A program made the position numbers and the translations under genes. Positions 54,011 to 64,000 of a stretch of 64,000 bases of DNA are shown piece after piece. Position 1 is the first letter of the stretch, and each line of letters begins with the position of its first letter. Origin of the DNA: Burkholderia ambifaria (lineage in GTDB: Bacteria > Pseudomonadota > Gammaproteobacteria > Burkholderiales > Burkholderiaceae). The stretch covers positions 162,068-226,067 of the forward strand of contig NZ_LKPJ01000002.1 in NCBI RefSeq assembly GCF_001443045.1, given 5' to 3'. The notes beneath the pieces were generated by a model. It saw only the letters and a program-made list of their open reading frames with translations. It searched no databases and was not told the origin of the DNA.

Positions 54011-54469
54011 GTGCAACTGACGGAACTGATAGAAACCACGGTCACCGGGCTCGGCTACGAGCTGGTGGATCTCGAGCGCACCGGGCGCGGCATGCTTTGC
54101 ATCTATATCGATCAGCCTGCCGGCATCTCGCTCGAAGATTGCGAAAAGGTCACGCGTCAGCTCCAGCACGTCTTGACGGTCGAAAACATCGATTACGAAC
54201 GGCTCGAAGTCTCGTCCCCGGGGCTCGACCGCCCGTTGAAGAAGCTGGCCGACTTCGAGCGCTTCGCCGGCAGCGAAGTTTCCGTGACCTTGAAAAAGCC
54301 GCTGGACGGGCGCAAGACGTACCGGGGCATTCTGCACGCGCCGAATGGCGAAACGATCGGTTTGGAATTTGAGAGGAAGAAGGGCGAGGCGGCCATGCTG
54401 GATTTCACGCTGGCCGATATCGACAAAGCCCGCCTGATTCCGCAAGTTGACTTTAGGAGCCGCAAATAA
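54011..54469 (+). CDS. rimP: Ribosome maturation factor RimP
   Basis: RimP, needed for maturation of the 30S subunit (pseudoknot/S12 region). The 152-residue protein has the N-terminal domain ([20 protein letters not shown]) and the Sm-like C-domain ([40 protein letters not shown]). The start is GTG 54011 behind AGAGGACACT. Its TAA overlaps the nusA ATG by 1 base, so the two are coupled. It is first gene of the rimP-nusA-infB-rbfA-truB operon. Confidence 0.95.
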   Translation: MQLTELIETTVTGLGYELVDLERTGRGMLCIYIDQPAGISLEDCEKVTRQLQHVLTVENIDYERLEVSSPGLDRPLKKLADFERFAGSEVSVTLKKPLDGRKTYRGILHAPNGETIGLEFERKKGEAAMLDFTLADIDKARLIPQVDFRSRK

Positions 54470-55944
54470 TGAGTCGCGAAGTGTTGATGCTGGTGGATGC
54501 GCTGGCGCGCGAGAAAAACGTCGACAAGGATGTGGTGCTGGGCGCCCTCGAGGCTGCGCTCGCGTCCGCTTCCAAGAAGCTGTTCGACGAAGGCGCCGAA
54601 ATCCGCGTCCATATCGATCGCGAAAGCGGCGAGCACGAAACCTTCCGTCGCTGGCTCGTCGTGCCCGATGAGGCGGGCTTGCAGGAGCCGGATCGCGAGA
54701 TCCTGCTGTTCGAAGCACGTGAACAGAAGCCCGGCGTCGAAGTCGGCGAATTCATCGAGGAGCCGGTGCCGTCGATCGAGTTCGGCCGTATCGGCGCGCA
54801 GGCTGCCAAGCAGGTGATCCTGCAGAAGGTGCGCGATGCCGAGCGCGAACAGATCCTGAACGACTATCTCGAGCGCGGCGAAAAGATCATGACGGGCACG
54901 GTGAAGCGCCTCGACAAGGGCAACTTCATCGTCGAATCGGGCCGTGTCGAAGCGCTGCTGCGCCGCGACCAACTGATCCCGAAGGAAAACCTGCGCGTGG
55001 GCGATCGCGTGCGTGCGTACATCGCGAAGGTCGACCGCACCGCGCGCGGCCCGCAGATCGAGCTCTCGCGCACGGCGCCCGAGTTCCTGATGAAGCTGTT
55101 CGAGATGGAAGTGCCGGAAATCGAGCAGGGCCTGCTCGAAATCAAGGCAGCCGCTCGCGATCCGGGCGTGCGCGCGAAGATCGGCGTGATTGCCTACGAC
55201 AAGCGGATCGATCCGATCGGCACCTGCGTCGGCATCCGCGGTTCCCGCGTGCAGGCCGTGCGCAACGAGCTCGGTGGCGAAAACATCGACATCGTGCTAT
55301 GGTCGGAGGATCCCGCCCAGTTCGTGATCGGCGCGCTCGCGCCGGCAGCCGTCCAGTCGATCGTCGTCGATGAAGAAAAGCACTCGATGGACGTCGTCGT
55401 CGACGAGAACGAGCTGGCTGTCGCGATCGGCCGCAGCGGTCAGAACGTTCGCCTTGCCGGCGAACTGACCGGCTGGCAGATCAACATCATGACGCCGGAC
55501 GAATCCGCCCTGAAGCAGGGTGAAGAGCGCGACCGACTGCGTGCGCTGTTCATGGCGCGTCTCGATGTCGACGAAGAAGTTGCCGACATCCTGATCGACG
55601 AAGGCTTCACGAGTCTTGAAGAAATCGCTTATGTGCCGCTCAACGAAATGCTCGAAATCGAGGCATTCGACGAGGATACCGTGCACGAGCTGCGCAACCG
55701 CGCCCGCGACGCATTGCTGACGATGGCGATCGCGAATGAAGAAAAGGTCGAGAATGCAGCGCTGGATTTGAAGGGCCTCGACGGCGTCACGCCGGAGTTG
55801 CTCGCGAAGCTGGCCGAACATGGCATGCAGACGCGCGACGATCTCGCCGAGCTGGCTGTGGATGAACTGGTCGACATGACCGGGATGGAAGAGGATGCCG
55901 CTAAGGCGTTGATCATGAAAGCACGTGAACATTGGTTCCAGTGA
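54469..55944 (+). CDS. nusA: Transcription elongation/termination factor NusA
   Basis: NusA binds RNA polymerase and controls pausing, termination and antitermination. The 491-residue protein has an N-terminal polymerase-binding domain (residues 1-130), S1 (about 135-200, [20 protein letters not shown]), two KH domains (about 205-345: [40 protein letters not shown]) and two acidic C-terminal repeats. Length matches E. coli NusA. It overlaps rimP by one base and is followed by infB after 91 bp. NusA could feed back on the leader terminator of its own operon, by analogy with other bacteria. Confidence 0.97.
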   Translation: MSREVLMLVDALAREKNVDKDVVLGALEAALASASKKLFDEGAEIRVHIDRESGEHETFRRWLVVPDEAGLQEPDREILLFEAREQKPGVEVGEFIEEPVPSIEFGRIGAQAAKQVILQKVRDAEREQILNDYLERGEKIMTGTVKRLDKGNFIVESGRVEALLRRDQLIPKENLRVGDRVRAYIAKVDRTARGPQIELSRTAPEFLMKLFEMEVPEIEQGLLEIKAAARDPGVRAKIGVIAYDKRIDPIGTCVGIRGSRVQAVRNELGGENIDIVLWSEDPAQFVIGALAPAAVQSIVVDEEKHSMDVVVDENELAVAIGRSGQNVRLAGELTGWQINIMTPDESALKQGEERDRLRALFMARLDVDEEVADILIDEGFTSLEEIAYVPLNEMLEIEAFDEDTVHELRNRARDALLTMAIANEEKVENAALDLKGLDGVTPELLAKLAEHGMQTRDDLAELAVDELVDMTGMEEDAAKALIMKAREHWFQ

Positions 55945-56035
55945 GAAATGACCATGGCGCACTGATTTGATGGCGGCCGTATGGCCTGACCCGATGCTAA
56001 CAGCAAGGAATCGGTCCTTGCACTAAGAGGAATGA

Positions 56036-58957
56036 ATGGCGAGTAACAACGTAGCCCAATTTGCCGCGGAACTGAAAATGCCTGCTGGTGTGCTGCTCGA
56101 GCAGCTGCAGGCAGCGGGCGTCCAGAAAGCGAGTGAAGACGATGCGCTGTCCGAAGCGGACAAGGCGCGTCTGCTCGATCATTTGCGCAAGTCGCATGGC
56201 GCAACCGACGGCGACAAGCGCAAGATCACGCTGACCCGCAAGCATACGTCGGAGATCAAGCAATCTGACGCGACGGGCAAGGCTCGCACCATTCAGGTCG
56301 AGGTCCGCAAGAAGCGCACGTTCGTCAAGCGCGACGAAGTGAGCGAGGGTGCGGAACAGGGTCAGGCGCAGGTCGCCGAAGCGGACGACGACGCAGAACT
56401 GAAGCGTCGCGAGGAAGAGGCGCGCCGCGAGGCCGAGCTGCTCGAGAAGCAGGCGCAGGAACTGCGCGAGCGTCAGGAGCGACTCGAGCGCGAAGAAGCA
56501 GAGCGTCGTGCCCGCGAGGAAGCGGCTGAAGCCGAGCGTCGTCGCGCCGAGGAAGAAGCTGCGGCGAAGCGCGTCGCGGCCGAAGCCGCCGCAGCTCAGC
56601 AGGCTGCTGCCCAGCAGGCCGCCGAGGCCAAGCAGGAAGCGGCAGGTGCGCAGTCCGCGCAGGATGAAGCACGCGCAGCCGCAGAACGTGCGGCACAGCG
56701 CGAAGCGGCGAAGAAGGCCGAAGACGCTGCCCGCGAGGCGGCGGACAAGGCGCGCGCCGAGCAGGAAGAGATCAGCAAGCGTCGCGCGGCGGCAGAAGCC
56801 GAAGCACGCGCGATTCGCGAAATGATGAACACGCCGCGCAAGGCAGTGGTCAAGGCAGTCGAGCCGCCGAAGCCGGTGGAACCGCCGAAGCCGGCTGAAG
56901 CGAAGGGCACGCTGCACAAGCCGGCGAAGCCGGCGGGTGCAGGCGCTCAAGCGCGTCCGGCCGTGAAGAAGCCGGCAGGTGCAGCGCCGGCGACGACGCA
57001 GGCTCCGGCAGGTGCGGGCGACCGCAACAAGAAGCCGGGTGGCGGCAAGGGCGGCTGGCAGGACGACGCGGCCAAGCGCCGCGGCATCAAGACGCGCGGC
57101 GATTCGAGCGGCGGCGTCGACCGCGGCTGGCGCGGCGGCCCGAAGGGGCGCGGCCGTCACCAGGACAGCGCATCGTCGTTCCAGGCGCCGACCGAGCCGA
57201 TCGTCCGTGAAGTGCACGTGCCGGAAACCGTTTCGGTTGCCGATCTCGCGCACAAGATGTCGATCAAGGCCTCCGAAGTCATCAAGGTGATGATGAAAAT
57301 GGGCCAGATGGTCACGATCAACCAGGTGCTGGACCAGGAAACGGCGATGATCGTCGTCGAGGAACTGGGCCACCGTGCGGTTGCCGCGAAGCTGGACGAT
57401 CCGGAAGCGCTGCTGGTCGAAGGCGAGACCGGTACCGATGCGGAGCAGCTGCCGCGTCCGCCGGTCGTCACCGTGATGGGTCACGTCGACCACGGCAAGA
57501 CCTCGCTGCTCGATCACATCCGCCGCGCGAAGGTTGCAGCGGGTGAAGCGGGCGGCATTACGCAGCACATCGGCGCTTATCACGTCGATACGCCGCGTGG
57601 CGTCATCACGTTCCTCGATACGCCGGGTCACGAAGCGTTCACGGCAATGCGTGCACGCGGCGCGAAGGCGACCGACATCGTGGTGCTGGTGGTGGCAGCT
57701 GACGACGGCGTGATGCCGCAGACGAAGGAAGCCATCGCCCACGCGAAGGCGGGTGGCGTGCCGATCGTCGTCGCGATCAACAAGATCGACAAGCCGGAAG
57801 CGAACCCGGATCGCGTCAAGCAGGAACTGGTCACCGAAGGCGTCGTGCCGGAAGAATACGGTGGCGATTCGCCGTTCGTGCCGGTGTCGGCCAAGACGGG
57901 TGTCGGTATCGACGACCTGCTCGAGAACGTGCTGCTGCAAGCCGAAGTGCTGGAACTGAAGGCACCGGTCGAAGCGCCGGCGAAGGGCATCGTGATTGAA
58001 GCGAAGCTCGACAAGGGCAAAGGCCCGGTCGCGACGATCCTGGTGCAGTCGGGTACGCTGAACCGCGGCGACATCGTGCTGGCAGGTACGGCTTATGGCC
58101 GCGTGCGTGCGATGCTCGACGAGAACGGCAAGCCGACGAAGGAAGCCGGGCCGTCGATCCCGGTCGAAATCCAGGGTCTGTCGGAAGTGCCGGGTGCTGG
58201 CGAGGAAGTGATCGTGCTGCCGGACGAACGCAAGGCACGCGAGATCGCGCTGTTCCGCCAGGGCAAGTTCCGCGACGTCAAGCTGGCGAAGCAGCAGGCC
58301 GCGAAGCTGGAAAGCATGCTCGAGCAGATGGGCGAAGGCGAAGTGCAGAACCTGCCGCTCATCATCAAGGCAGACGTGCAGGGTTCGCAGGAAGCGCTCG
58401 TGCAGTCGCTGCTCAAGCTGTCGACCGACGAAGTGCGCGTGCAGATCGTGCACAGCGCGGTGGGTGGCATCAGCGAAAACGACGTCAACCTGGCAACGGC
58501 ATCGAAGGCGGTCATCATCGGCTTCAACACGCGTGCGGATGCACAGGCGCGCAAGCTGGCCGAAGCAAACGGTATCGACATCCGCTACTACAACATCATC
58601 TACGACGCAGTGGATGAGGTGAAGGCCGCGATGTCGGGCATGCTGGCGCCGGAGAAGCGCGAAGTTATAACCGGCATGGTCGAGGTACGCCAGGTGTTCA
58701 AGGTGCCGAAGGTCGGTACGGTTGCCGGCTGTATGGTCACCGACGGTATCGTCAAGCGCTCGTCGTCGGTTCGCGTGCTGCGCAACAACGTCGTGATCTT
58801 CACGGGCGAACTCGAATCGCTGAAGCGCTTCAAGGACGACGTGAAGGAAGTCAAGCAAGGCTTCGAGTGCGGTATGTCGGTGAAGAACTTCAACGACGTC
58901 ATCGAAGGCGACCAGTTCGAAGTCTTCGAAGTGACCGAAGTCGCACGTACGCTGTAA
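56036..58957 (+). CDS. infB: Translation initiation factor IF-2
   Basis: IF-2 is the GTPase that brings initiator fMet-tRNA to the 30S subunit and promotes 70S joining. The 973-residue protein has IF2_N (residues 1-50), a long charged coiled-coil/Ala-rich linker (about 100-370), a second IF2_N-like segment ([20 protein letters not shown]) and the G domain (about 475-640). G-domain motifs are [15 protein letters not shown] (G1), [20 protein letters not shown] (G3), INKIDK (G4) and SAKTG (G5). Domains II-IV follow to the fMet-binding C-terminus. ATG 56036 follows AAGAGGAATGA. It is third in the operon. Confidence 0.97.
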   Translation: MASNNVAQFAAELKMPAGVLLEQLQAAGVQKASEDDALSEADKARLLDHLRKSHGATDGDKRKITLTRKHTSEIKQSDATGKARTIQVEVRKKRTFVKRDEVSEGAEQGQAQVAEADDDAELKRREEEARREAELLEKQAQELRERQERLEREEAERRAREEAAEAERRRAEEEAAAKRVAAEAAAAQQAAAQQAAEAKQEAAGAQSAQDEARAAAERAAQREAAKKAEDAAREAADKARAEQEEISKRRAAAEAEARAIREMMNTPRKAVVKAVEPPKPVEPPKPAEAKGTLHKPAKPAGAGAQARPAVKKPAGAAPATTQAPAGAGDRNKKPGGGKGGWQDDAAKRRGIKTRGDSSGGVDRGWRGGPKGRGRHQDSASSFQAPTEPIVREVHVPETVSVADLAHKMSIKASEVIKVMMKMGQMVTINQVLDQETAMIVVEELGHRAVAAKLDDPEALLVEGETGTDAEQLPRPPVVTVMGHVDHGKTSLLDHIRRAKVAAGEAGGITQHIGAYHVDTPRGVITFLDTPGHEAFTAMRARGAKATDIVVLVVAADDGVMPQTKEAIAHAKAGGVPIVVAINKIDKPEANPDRVKQELVTEGVVPEEYGGDSPFVPVSAKTGVGIDDLLENVLLQAEVLELKAPVEAPAKGIVIEAKLDKGKGPVATILVQSGTLNRGDIVLAGTAYGRVRAMLDENGKPTKEAGPSIPVEIQGLSEVPGAGEEVIVLPDERKAREIALFRQGKFRDVKLAKQQAAKLESMLEQMGEGEVQNLPLIIKADVQGSQEALVQSLLKLSTDEVRVQIVHSAVGGISENDVNLATASKAVIIGFNTRADAQARKLAEANGIDIRYYNIIYDAVDEVKAAMSGMLAPEKREVITGMVEVRQVFKVPKVGTVAGCMVTDGIVKRSSSVRVLRNNVVIFTGELESLKRFKDDVKEVKQGFECGMSVKNFNDVIEGDQFEVFEVTEVARTL

Positions 58958-58974
58958 TCATCGCGTATCGACTC

Positions 58975-59012
58975 ATGGGGCGGGGCAGGCTTGGGCTTGT
59001 CCCGCCCATTTT
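58975..59012 (+). terminator. Imperfect hairpin between infB and rbfA
   Basis: ATGGGGCGGG, loop, CCCGCCCAT and a few T, with a one-base bulge. Moderate at best; read-through into rbfA is expected. Confidence 0.4.
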
Positions 59013-59070
59013 CATGGCGGCGTGCTAACGGCTCGCCGCTTTATCCTGATAAACGGATCACGGATCGATC

Positions 59071-59469
59071 ATGTCCAGGAAACGTACTTCCCCCAATCGC
59101 AACGTTCAGATTGCTGACCAGATTCAGCGCGATCTGTCCGAACTCATCATGCGCGAGGTCAAGGACCCGCGCATCGGCATCGTGACCATCCAGAGCGTGG
59201 AGCTCACGCCGGACTACGCACACGCGAAGGTCTATTTCACGGCGCTCACCGGCGATCCGGACAAGACGCAGGAAGCGCTGAATCACGCGTCGGGCCACCT
59301 GCACAACCTGCTGTTCAAGCGTCTGCACATTCATACGGTGCCGACGCTGCATTTCCATTACGACCAGACGATCGAGAAGGCCGTGGAGATGTCGCGCCTG
59401 ATCAAGGAAGCCAACTCGACGCGCGCGAAGGACGACGACGAAGCCGACGCGCCCGCGAAGGACGATTGA
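59071..59469 (+). CDS. rbfA: 30S ribosome-binding factor RbfA
   Basis: RbfA, a KH-like factor for late 30S maturation and 16S rRNA 5' processing. The 132-residue protein shows [40 protein letters not shown] and [20 protein letters not shown], with an acidic C-terminal tail. ATG 59071 is preceded by an A/G-poor site (ACGGATCACGGATCG), with GGA 12 nt away. Directly upstream of truB, as in most proteobacteria. Confidence 0.95.
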   Translation: MSRKRTSPNRNVQIADQIQRDLSELIMREVKDPRIGIVTIQSVELTPDYAHAKVYFTALTGDPDKTQEALNHASGHLHNLLFKRLHIHTVPTLHFHYDQTIEKAVEMSRLIKEANSTRAKDDDEADAPAKDD

Positions 59470-59482
59470 GCGCGCGCGCCCT

Positions 59483-60415
59483 ATGACGACTGCAGCTCCT
59501 CAGCGTCCACGCGTGCCGCGGCGCGCGCTGGACGGCGTCCTTCTGCTCGACAAGCCGGTCGGCTTGTCGAGCAACGACGCCCTGATTCGCGCGAAGCGCC
59601 TGCTTCTCGCGAAGAAAGCCGGCCATACCGGTACGCTCGATCCGCTGGCCTCGGGCCTGTTGCCGCTGTGTTTCGGCGAGGCGACGAAGTTCTCGCAGGA
59701 CTTGCTGGAAGCGGACAAGACCTACGAAGCGACGATGCGTCTCGGTGTGCGCACGACCACCGGCGACGCGGAAGGCGACGTGCTCGACACGCGCGCCGTC
59801 GAATGCGACCGGGCGGCGGTGGAGGCGGCGCTCGCGCACTTTACCGGCGAGATCGTGCAGGTGCCGCCGATGTATTCGGCGCTCAAGCGTGACGGCAAGC
59901 CGTTGTACGAATATGCGCGCGCGGGCCAGACCGTCGAACGGGAAGGCCGCAATGTGACGATCCATGCACTCGAGCTGCTCGCCTGCGAGCTGCCGGACGT
60001 GACGTTTCGGGTGACCTGCAGCAAGGGCACGTATGTGCGCACGCTGGCCGAAGATCTCGGCGAAACGCTCGGTTGTGGCGCGCATCTGACGATGCTGCGT
60101 CGCACGTGCGTCGGCGCGCTGACGCTCGAGCATGCGGTGACGCTCGACGCGCTGTCCGACGCTGCCGAAGCGGCGCGCGACGCGTGGCTTCAGCCGGTCG
60201 ACGCGCTGCTGTCGACATTTCCGCTGGTGCGTCTCGACGAAGCCAGCGCGAAACGATTCCTGCACGGCCAGCGCCTGCCGCTGTCTGCGCTTGATTCGAT
60301 CGACGCGGCAGAGGGAGAGCGCGTGCGGGTGTACGACGCGGAGCGACTGCTCGGTGTGGCGCGCAAGGCCAACGGCGTGCTCGCGCCCGAACGCCTCGTC
60401 GTGACGGCTGCATGA
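59483..60415 (+). CDS. truB: tRNA pseudouridine(55) synthase TruB
   Basis: TruB makes pseudouridine 55 in the T-loop of nearly all tRNAs. The 310-residue protein has the catalytic motif with the nucleophile Asp in GHTGTLDPLASGLLPLCFGE, followed by ATKFSQDLLEADKTYEATMR and RVTCSKGTYVRTLAEDLGET. A C-terminal PUA-like extension is present. ATG 59483 begins MTTAAPQRPRVPRRALDG, 13 bp after rbfA. Last gene of the operon, closed by the terminator at 60447. Confidence 0.96.
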   Translation: MTTAAPQRPRVPRRALDGVLLLDKPVGLSSNDALIRAKRLLLAKKAGHTGTLDPLASGLLPLCFGEATKFSQDLLEADKTYEATMRLGVRTTTGDAEGDVLDTRAVECDRAAVEAALAHFTGEIVQVPPMYSALKRDGKPLYEYARAGQTVEREGRNVTIHALELLACELPDVTFRVTCSKGTYVRTLAEDLGETLGCGAHLTMLRRTCVGALTLEHAVTLDALSDAAEAARDAWLQPVDALLSTFPLVRLDEASAKRFLHGQRLPLSALDSIDAAEGERVRVYDAERLLGVARKANGVLAPERLVVTAA

Positions 60416-60446
60416 TGCGCGGCGCGCAAGCGCCGTCGTCGGAACG

Positions 60447-60479
60447 AAAAAAGCCCGGTCGAAATCGACCGGGCTTTTT
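60447..60479. terminator. Bidirectional intrinsic terminator after truB
   Basis: AAAAAGCCCGGTCGA-AA-TCGACCGGGCTTTTT, long perfect stem with T/A tracts both sides. It separates truB from the convergent emrB gene. Confidence 0.9.
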
Positions 60480-60507
60480 GTTTGGCGCGCTCGTTCGAGC
60501 GTGGTGC

Positions 60508-62067
60508 TCAGTGCGCAGCTGACGCCGCCGCACCCGCATCGCCGCCGCCCGCGCGTTCGGGCTTCGTGATCCAGATCAGTCCGATCAGCAGCACGAAGAT
60601 CGCCGCCGAGATGTAGAACAGATCGTTCACGCCGAGTTGAGCCGCCTGCTGAGTGGCCATGTTGTTGATGAGGCCGTGCGCCTGGTCCTGTGTCAGCCCC
60701 AGGTTGCCCATCTGCGTGACGGCCTGGTTGAACGTCGGGTTGTACGGGTTGGTCTGCTCGACCAGTTGCGCGTGGTGGAAATTGTTCCGGTGATCCCACG
60801 CGGTCTGGAAGATCGACGTGCCGATACCGCCGCACATGATCCGCACGAAGTTCGACAGGCCCGATGCCGCGGGAATGCGGTGGCCGGGCAGGCCGGACAG
60901 CGTGATCGACACGAGCGGGATGAAGAAGCCGGCCATCGCGATGCCTTGCACGAGCGTCGGCAACGTCAGCGACCACTCGTCGACACCGGTCGTGTAGCGC
61001 GAGCGCATCCAGAAGCACAGTGCGAACGTCAGGAACGCGGCGGTCGCGATATAGCGCGGATCCGTGCGCGGCAGGAACTTGCCGGTGAGCGGAGACAGCA
61101 GGATCGCGAACAGTCCGACGGGCGCCATCACGAGGCCTGCATCGGTTGCCGTGTAGCCGATCTGGGTTTGCAGCCACAGTGGCAGGAGCACGAGGTTGCC
61201 GAAGTAGAGCCCGTAGCCGACCGCGAGCGCGATCGTGCCGCCCGTGAAGTTGCGCATGCGGAACAGCGACAGGTCGACGACCGGGTGCTCGGCGGTCAGC
61301 TCCCAGATCACGAAAAACGCGAACGAGATGACCGCGATCAGCGCGAGCGCGATGATCGTCGTCGACGCGAACCAGTCGAGATCCTTGCCTTTGTCGAGCA
61401 TGATCTGCAGCGAGCCGACCCACAGCACCAGCAACGCGAGGCCGACACCGTCGATCGGCGCGCGTCGCACCGTCGATTCGCGCGTGCGATAGATCGACCA
61501 CGTGGCCAGCGCGGCAGCGATGCCGACCGGGATGTTCACGTAGAAGATCCACGGCCACGAATAGTTGTCCGAGATCCAGCCGCCGAGGATCGGGCCCGCG
61601 ACCGGTGCGATCAGCGTCGTCATCGACCATAGCGCGAGCGCCATCGGCGCCTTCGCGCGCGGGTAGCTCGACAGCAGCAGCGATTGCGACAGCGGAATCA
61701 TCGGCCCCGCGACCGCGCCCTGGAGCACGCGCGACGCGAGCAGGAACGGGAGGCTCGGCGCCAGCCCGCACATCCACGACGAGATGACGAACAGGATGAT
61801 CGATGCGAGGAACAGGCGAACCTGTCCGAAGCGGTCGGTCAGCCAGCCCGTCAGCGGCACGGAGATCGCGTTCGCGACCGCGAACGACGTGATGACCCAC
61901 GTACCCTGGTCGGACGACACGCCAAGGTCGCCCGAGATGGTCGGGATCGCGACGTTCGCGATGGACGTGTCGAGCACGTTCATGAACACCGCGAGCGATA
62001 CCGCGATCGTCCCGAGCACGAGTTGCCCGCCCTGCAGGGGCGGGTGGGAGACAGGAGCCTGTGCCAT
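60508..62067 (-). CDS. emrB: EmrB-type DHA2 drug:proton antiporter
   Basis: A 519-residue MFS exporter of the DHA2 (14-helix) family, the inner-membrane pump of an EmrAB-TolC-type efflux system. Family motifs are LDTSIANVAIPTISGDLGVS (motif D1), GWLTDRFGQVRLFLASIILF (motif A) and LLSSYPRAKAPMALALWSMT; PVAGPILGGWISDNYSWPWI is motif C. ATG 62067 begins MAQAPVSHPPLQGG. It follows emrA by 28 bp on the same strand and is the last gene of the efflux operon, facing truB. Substrates are not predictable; hydrophobic drugs, bile salts and uncouplers are typical. Confidence 0.93.
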   Translation of the reverse strand: MAQAPVSHPPLQGGQLVLGTIAVSLAVFMNVLDTSIANVAIPTISGDLGVSSDQGTWVITSFAVANAISVPLTGWLTDRFGQVRLFLASIILFVISSWMCGLAPSLPFLLASRVLQGAVAGPMIPLSQSLLLSSYPRAKAPMALALWSMTTLIAPVAGPILGGWISDNYSWPWIFYVNIPVGIAAALATWSIYRTRESTVRRAPIDGVGLALLVLWVGSLQIMLDKGKDLDWFASTTIIALALIAVISFAFFVIWELTAEHPVVDLSLFRMRNFTGGTIALAVGYGLYFGNLVLLPLWLQTQIGYTATDAGLVMAPVGLFAILLSPLTGKFLPRTDPRYIATAAFLTFALCFWMRSRYTTGVDEWSLTLPTLVQGIAMAGFFIPLVSITLSGLPGHRIPAASGLSNFVRIMCGGIGTSIFQTAWDHRNNFHHAQLVEQTNPYNPTFNQAVTQMGNLGLTQDQAHGLINNMATQQAAQLGVNDLFYISAAIFVLLIGLIWITKPERAGGGDAGAAASAAH

Positions 62068-62095
62068 GTCGGTAGTTTTTCCGGAATCGTAGCCG

Positions 62096-63313
62096 TTACA
62101 TCATCTTGGCGACGCCGTTCGACTTCGCCGCGGCCGGTGCCGGCGCATTGCCGCCGGCGTTCTCGGCGATGATGCGCGCGATCTCCGCGTCGGCTTCGTC
62201 GCCGTACTTCGCGAACACGTTGGTCTCGTAGACGGTGTTCTGCGCATTGGCGAGCTGATCGCCGCGCTCGTCCTTGATGTCGACGTCGACCTGCATCGAC
62301 AGGCCGATGCGCAGCGGATGCTTCTGGAGGTCCTTCGGATCGATCTCGATACGCACCGGCAGGCGCTGCACGACCTTGATCCAGTTGCCCGTCGCGTTTT
62401 GCGCCGGCAGCAGCGAGAATGCCGAGCCCGTGCCGGCCGAGAAGCCGACGACCTTGCCGTGGTAGACGGCCGACGAGCCGTAGATGTCGGCCGTCAGTTC
62501 GACCGGCTGGCCGATGCGCATGTGCTTGAGCTGGACTTCCTTGAAGTTCGCGTCGACCCACACTGCGTTCAGCGGCACGACCGACATCAGCGGATTGCCC
62601 GGCGACACGCGCTGGCCGACCTGCACCGAGCGCTTCGCGACATAGCCGGTGACCGGCGCCGGCAGCACGTTGCGTGCGTTCGCGAGGTACGCGTCACGAA
62701 CCTTCGCGGCAGCAGCCATCACGTTCGGGTGCGACGCGATCGTCGTGTTCGTGGTCAGCGCGCGGTTCGATGCGAGCTGCTGTTGCGCTGCGTCGACCGA
62801 CGCCTGGGCGGCGCGCACCGCGTCGCGCGCGTGGGAGATTTCTTCCTGCGACACGGCGCCCGTCTGCGCGACGGCCATCCGGCGGCGCAGGTCGTCCTGC
62901 GCCTTCGACAGGTCGGACTGACGCAGCGCCACTTGTGCGCGGTACTGGTCGTCGTTGACGAACAGGCCGCGTACCTGGCGCACCGTCTGCGCGAGGTTGG
63001 CCTCGGCCTGCTGCAACGCGACCTGCGAGTCGGCCGGGTCGAGCACGACCAGCGGATCGCCGGCCTTGACCGTCTGCGTATCGTCGGCCTTCACGGCGAT
63101 CACCGTACCCGTGACCTGCGGCGTGATCTGCACGACGTTGCCGTTCACGTACGCGTCGTCGGTCTCTTCATGGAAGCGCGCGACGAGGAAGTAGTACAGG
63201 CCGTACGCGATGGCCGCGATCACGATGACCGCGATCAGCAGCGTCATCATCCGTTTGCGCTTCCCGTTGTTCTGCGGCTGTGCGCTGGCGGCGTTTTGTT
63301 GAGGGTCGCTCAT
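62096..63313 (-). CDS. emrA: EmrA-type membrane fusion (HlyD family) protein
   Basis: A 405-residue periplasmic adaptor joining the EmrB pump to an outer-membrane channel. It has one N-terminal membrane anchor (MMTLLIAVIVIAAIAYGLYY), a biotinyl-lipoyl-like half motif (AYVNGNVVQITPQVTGTVIA), a long helical hairpin (about residues 85-190) and a beta-barrel domain (VWVDANFKEVQLKHMRIGQP). I choose ATG 63313 (MSDPQQN) because GGAG sits at a good distance; an earlier Met at 63328 overlaps it. It is 52 bp after the NodT gene and 28 bp before emrB. Confidence 0.93.
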   Translation of the reverse strand: MSDPQQNAASAQPQNNGKRKRMMTLLIAVIVIAAIAYGLYYFLVARFHEETDDAYVNGNVVQITPQVTGTVIAVKADDTQTVKAGDPLVVLDPADSQVALQQAEANLAQTVRQVRGLFVNDDQYRAQVALRQSDLSKAQDDLRRRMAVAQTGAVSQEEISHARDAVRAAQASVDAAQQQLASNRALTTNTTIASHPNVMAAAAKVRDAYLANARNVLPAPVTGYVAKRSVQVGQRVSPGNPLMSVVPLNAVWVDANFKEVQLKHMRIGQPVELTADIYGSSAVYHGKVVGFSAGTGSAFSLLPAQNATGNWIKVVQRLPVRIEIDPKDLQKHPLRIGLSMQVDVDIKDERGDQLANAQNTVYETNVFAKYGDEADAEIARIIAENAGGNAPAPAAAKSNGVAKMM

Positions 63314-63365
63314 GGCGATTTTCTCCATCCGTTATTTCGAGTATCTGCGTAGTGGTGGCGCCGGA

Positions 63366-64000
63366 TCAGTTGGCGGCCTGTTTTGTCTGCTTGTCGGCGT
63401 CCGGTGCGGCGAGCCGCGTGCCGGTCGCGTCGAACCCGCCGCCGAGCGCCTTGATCAACGCGAGCTGCATGTCGCGCCGGCGCATCTTCAGGTTGGTCAC
63501 CGTCTGTTCCGATGCGAGGCGGTTGCTGTCCGCGGTCAGCACCTGGAGCTGCGGCGACAGGCCGGCCTTGTAGCGGATCACGGCGAGGTCGTACGCACGC
63601 GTCGACGCATCGAGCGCACGCTGCGCATCGTCCATCTGGCGATCGACCGCGCGAATCGACGCGACCTGCGTCGCGACGTCGTTCAGCGCGCCGATCAGCG
63701 TCTGGTTGTAGTTCGCGACCGACAGGTCGAAGTCGGCGTAGCGGCCCTTGAGCTGCGCGCGCAACGCGCCGGCATCGAAGATAGGCAGGTGGATGGCCGG
63801 GCCGAACTGCGCCTGGCGGCTCGCGAAATTCAGGAATTTGCCCCAGCCGAACGCATCGAAGCCGAAGCCGGCGGCGAGGTTCACGTCCGGGAAAAACTCG
63901 GCCTTCGCTTCCTTCACGTCGTGCATCGCGGCCTCGACCTGCCAGCGTGCGGCGACGATGTCGGGGCGGCGCGACACGAGGTCGGCCGGCAGGTTGCCGG
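63366..64000 (-). CDS. NodT-family outer-membrane efflux lipoprotein, C-terminal part (runs off the window)
   Basis: The last 210 codons of an OprM/NodT-type channel; the 5' part lies beyond the window. LPADLVSRRPDIVAARWQVE, LPIFDAGALRAQLKGRYADF and ANYNQTLIGALNDVATQVAS match the second helical repeat of the family. It ends with a short Thr/Lys/Gln tail. It is first in line before emrA and emrB on the minus strand, giving a complete tripartite pump in one operon. A MarR-type regulator is common upstream in such operons but is not in view. Confidence 0.9.
   Translation of the reverse strand, partial: GNLPADLVSRRPDIVAARWQVEAAMHDVKEAKAEFFPDVNLAAGFGFDAFGWGKFLNFASRQAQFGPAIHLPIFDAGALRAQLKGRYADFDLSVANYNQTLIGALNDVATQVASIRAVDRQMDDAQRALDASTRAYDLAVIRYKAGLSPQLQVLTADSNRLASEQTVTNLKMRRRDMQLALIKALGGGFDATGTRLAAPDADKQTKQAAN

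Noticed and set aside
55997-58858. About 950-codon minus-strand open frame antisense to infB
   Set aside because: Low-complexity Leu/Arg/His-rich translation opposite infB; a mirror of its codon bias.

Overview
The window is high-GC (about two thirds G+C by eye) chromosomal DNA with strong third-position GC bias. Gene order and protein sequences point to a Burkholderia species, most likely of the Burkholderia cepacia complex, main chromosome. The housekeeping blocks (thrS-infC-rpmI-rplT-pheS-pheT-ihfA-merR and rimP-nusA-infB-rbfA-truB), the monofunctional RelA and the two drug-efflux cassettes fit this. It is ordinary core chromosome. I see no prophage, integrative element, CRISPR array or complete insertion sequence; the only transposon-like item is a short IS5-type transposase N-terminal fragment near 47.7 kb.

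Layout. 0-3 kb: the end of an outward-facing efflux operon (NodT-type outer-membrane lipoprotein, start of a FUSC membrane protein) with a divergent LysR regulator. 3-6.5 kb: a minus-strand run wrbA, DUF2069 protein, FAD-linked oxidase, metallophosphoesterase. 6.5-12.4 kb: YihY membrane protein, Mpo1-like protein, CBS protein, an MFS-acyltransferase fusion and aroC. 12.4-17 kb: a sugar or sugar-acid catabolic cluster (LacI repressor; kinase, MFS transporter, DapA-type aldolase) with LacI-type operators. 17-22.6 kb: acyl-CoA and ketone-body metabolism (ETF-ubiquinone oxidoreductase, SDR, thioesterase, PAS-LuxR regulator, scoAB). The ETF-ubiquinone oxidoreductase gene is frameshifted by a perfect 107-bp tandem duplication. 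22.6-26 kb: a small accessory cluster (SDR, Tat-exported deacetylase, SnoaL-like protein) facing a LysR gene.

26-38 kb: alpha/beta hydrolase, RidA, RelA, tRNA-Val, then the translation block from thrS to the MerR gene; infC appears to start at a rare ATC codon. 38-47.9 kb: envelope and unknown genes (an internally duplicated lipoprotein, a Tat lipoprotein phosphatase, a methyltransferase, tRNA-Pro, bamC, small exported proteins, YdcF). Within this part, 44.2-44.6 kb holds a gene-poor locus with a sigma-54-type promoter, upstream GTTACG repeats, a run of perfect hairpins, a small ORF and an intrinsic terminator. This is my best candidate for an undescribed regulatory RNA or small-protein gene. 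48-60.5 kb: LysR, aminotransferase, scpB, rluB and the rimP-nusA-infB-rbfA-truB operon, whose leader holds a promoter and an intrinsic terminator. 60.5-64 kb: an EmrAB-NodT multidrug efflux operon running off the end.

All calls rest on reading translated sequence, motifs and context; no database search was run. Starts were chosen from Shine-Dalgarno spacing, signal-peptide position and recalled family N-termini.
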